Shown piece by piece: positions 63,839-64,000 of a stretch of 64,000 nucleotides of DNA. The DNA is taken from the NCBI GenBank assembly GCA_964533735.1, contig CAZHMD010000008.1, forward strand, positions 67,933 to 131,932, in the 5' to 3' direction. The translations under genes and the position numbers were made by a program. Source of the DNA: UBA6107 sp964533735. GTDB lineage: Bacteria > Chloroflexota > Anaerolineae > Anaerolineales > Anaerolineaceae. A model generated the notes under the pieces. That model made no database searches and had not been told where the DNA came from. It worked only from the letters and a program-made list of their open reading frames with translations. How positions within the stretch are numbered: position 1 is the first letter of the stretch; each line of letters starts with the position of its first letter.

Positions 63839-64000
63839 GTGGCTGCAGTACTATTTCCATGAAAATAAAACACCGGGAGAATGTCCTCGTTGCGAATTTC
63901 CTGAATTATTCGAGGACACTTCGATTAGGTTCGTGTCGGTAAATTAAAGCGCCGAGATTTCTCTCGACGCTGGAAGCACCCGGGTCCGGATCTCACGGAC
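63839..64000. other. Non-coding right edge with hairpins
   Basis: No gene seen. A 7-bp inverted repeat GTCCTCG / CGAGGAC encloses 21 bases (63883-63917). The remaining bases hold a terminator-like hairpin described separately and TCCG/CGGA inverted segments close to the edge. Confidence 0.5.
63948..63971 (-). terminator. Terminator-like hairpin for a gene beyond the right edge
   Basis: Minus strand AGCGTCGAGA-GAAA-TCTCGGCGCT followed by TTAATTT; 10 bp with one G-T pair. It fits the end of a minus-strand transcript entering from the right. Confidence 0.6.

Noticed and set aside
1..64000. Insertion sequences, prophage or integron
   Set aside because: No transposase, integrase or phage structural motif was seen; gene order and composition look uniform.

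Overview
The window reads as one contiguous piece of a chromosome from an uncultivated or little-studied member of the Chloroflexota, most likely class Anaerolineae. That placement is inference. It rests on Thr/Pro-rich (TPTPT-type) linkers in surface proteins, an oligopeptide-binding lipoprotein with a permuted domain order, a fermentation-type energy-converting hydrogenase beside menaquinone genes, a monoderm-like wall enzyme set and a T-box on valS. Coding density is high, transcription runs in short operons on both strands, and I see no insertion sequence, phage gene, CRISPR array or rRNA.

Layout. 1-6000: two paralogous membrane proteins (cytoplasmic TPR-like part, one membrane segment, long Asp-box beta-propeller part) translationally coupled to an AAA+ ATPase. 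6000-16000: tatA, a HerA-like ATPase, a PP2C-like membrane protein, a PLP D-amino-acid enzyme, a site-2 protease, the selenocysteine tRNA gene selC, a PAP2 phosphatase and a MobA-like/quinate-dehydrogenase-like pair. 16000-18900: an orphan solute-binding lipoprotein with permuted order and a Ddl-like ATP-grasp ligase. 19000-27400: an eleven-gene operon for a group 4 membrane-bound [NiFe] hydrogenase with complex-I-like antiporter subunits and its HycI-type protease. 27400-37300: mostly small metabolic and membrane genes, valS with a T-box leader, a NUDIX enzyme, a sugar-type binding lipoprotein and RNase HI. 37300-42400: a K+/H+ antiporter, tRNA-Cys followed by an array of 107-bp repeats carrying the tRNA 3' tail, tRNA-Gly, an RlmD-type methyltransferase and a CBM9-like lipoprotein. 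42400-46600: menA, convergent ubiE/menG and a NitT/TauT-type ABC transporter. 46700-51200: a thioredoxin-like TPR protein without redox cysteines and a wall cluster (amidase, two L,D-transpeptidases). 51300-58600: flavin reductase, AMMECR1, two PstA/DarA-like cyclic-di-AMP receptor genes behind a large glycoside-hydrolase-like gene, and a class A PBP. 58600-64000: DUF711, a SpoU rRNA methylase, rplT-rpmI-infC (infC apparently starts at AUC), plsC and a diacylglycerol-kinase-like gene.

How it fits together. The hydrogenase would couple reduced ferredoxin to H2 and ion pumping. Menaquinone genes imply an additional quinone-linked chain. The PBP, L,D-transpeptidases, amidase, Ddl-like ligase and TatA describe wall building and export. 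Cyclic-di-AMP receptors and an RCK_C-bearing K+/H+ antiporter are consistent with cyclic-di-AMP control of turgor. selC shows that the cell probably makes selenoproteins, although none is visible here.

Most striking non-routine signals: the permuted binding protein, the tRNA-Cys tail repeat array (107-bp period, same logic as the E. coli tyrT/rtT repeats), the AUC start of infC, and several promoters whose -10 box lies only 6-8 nt from the start codon, suggesting leaderless mRNAs.
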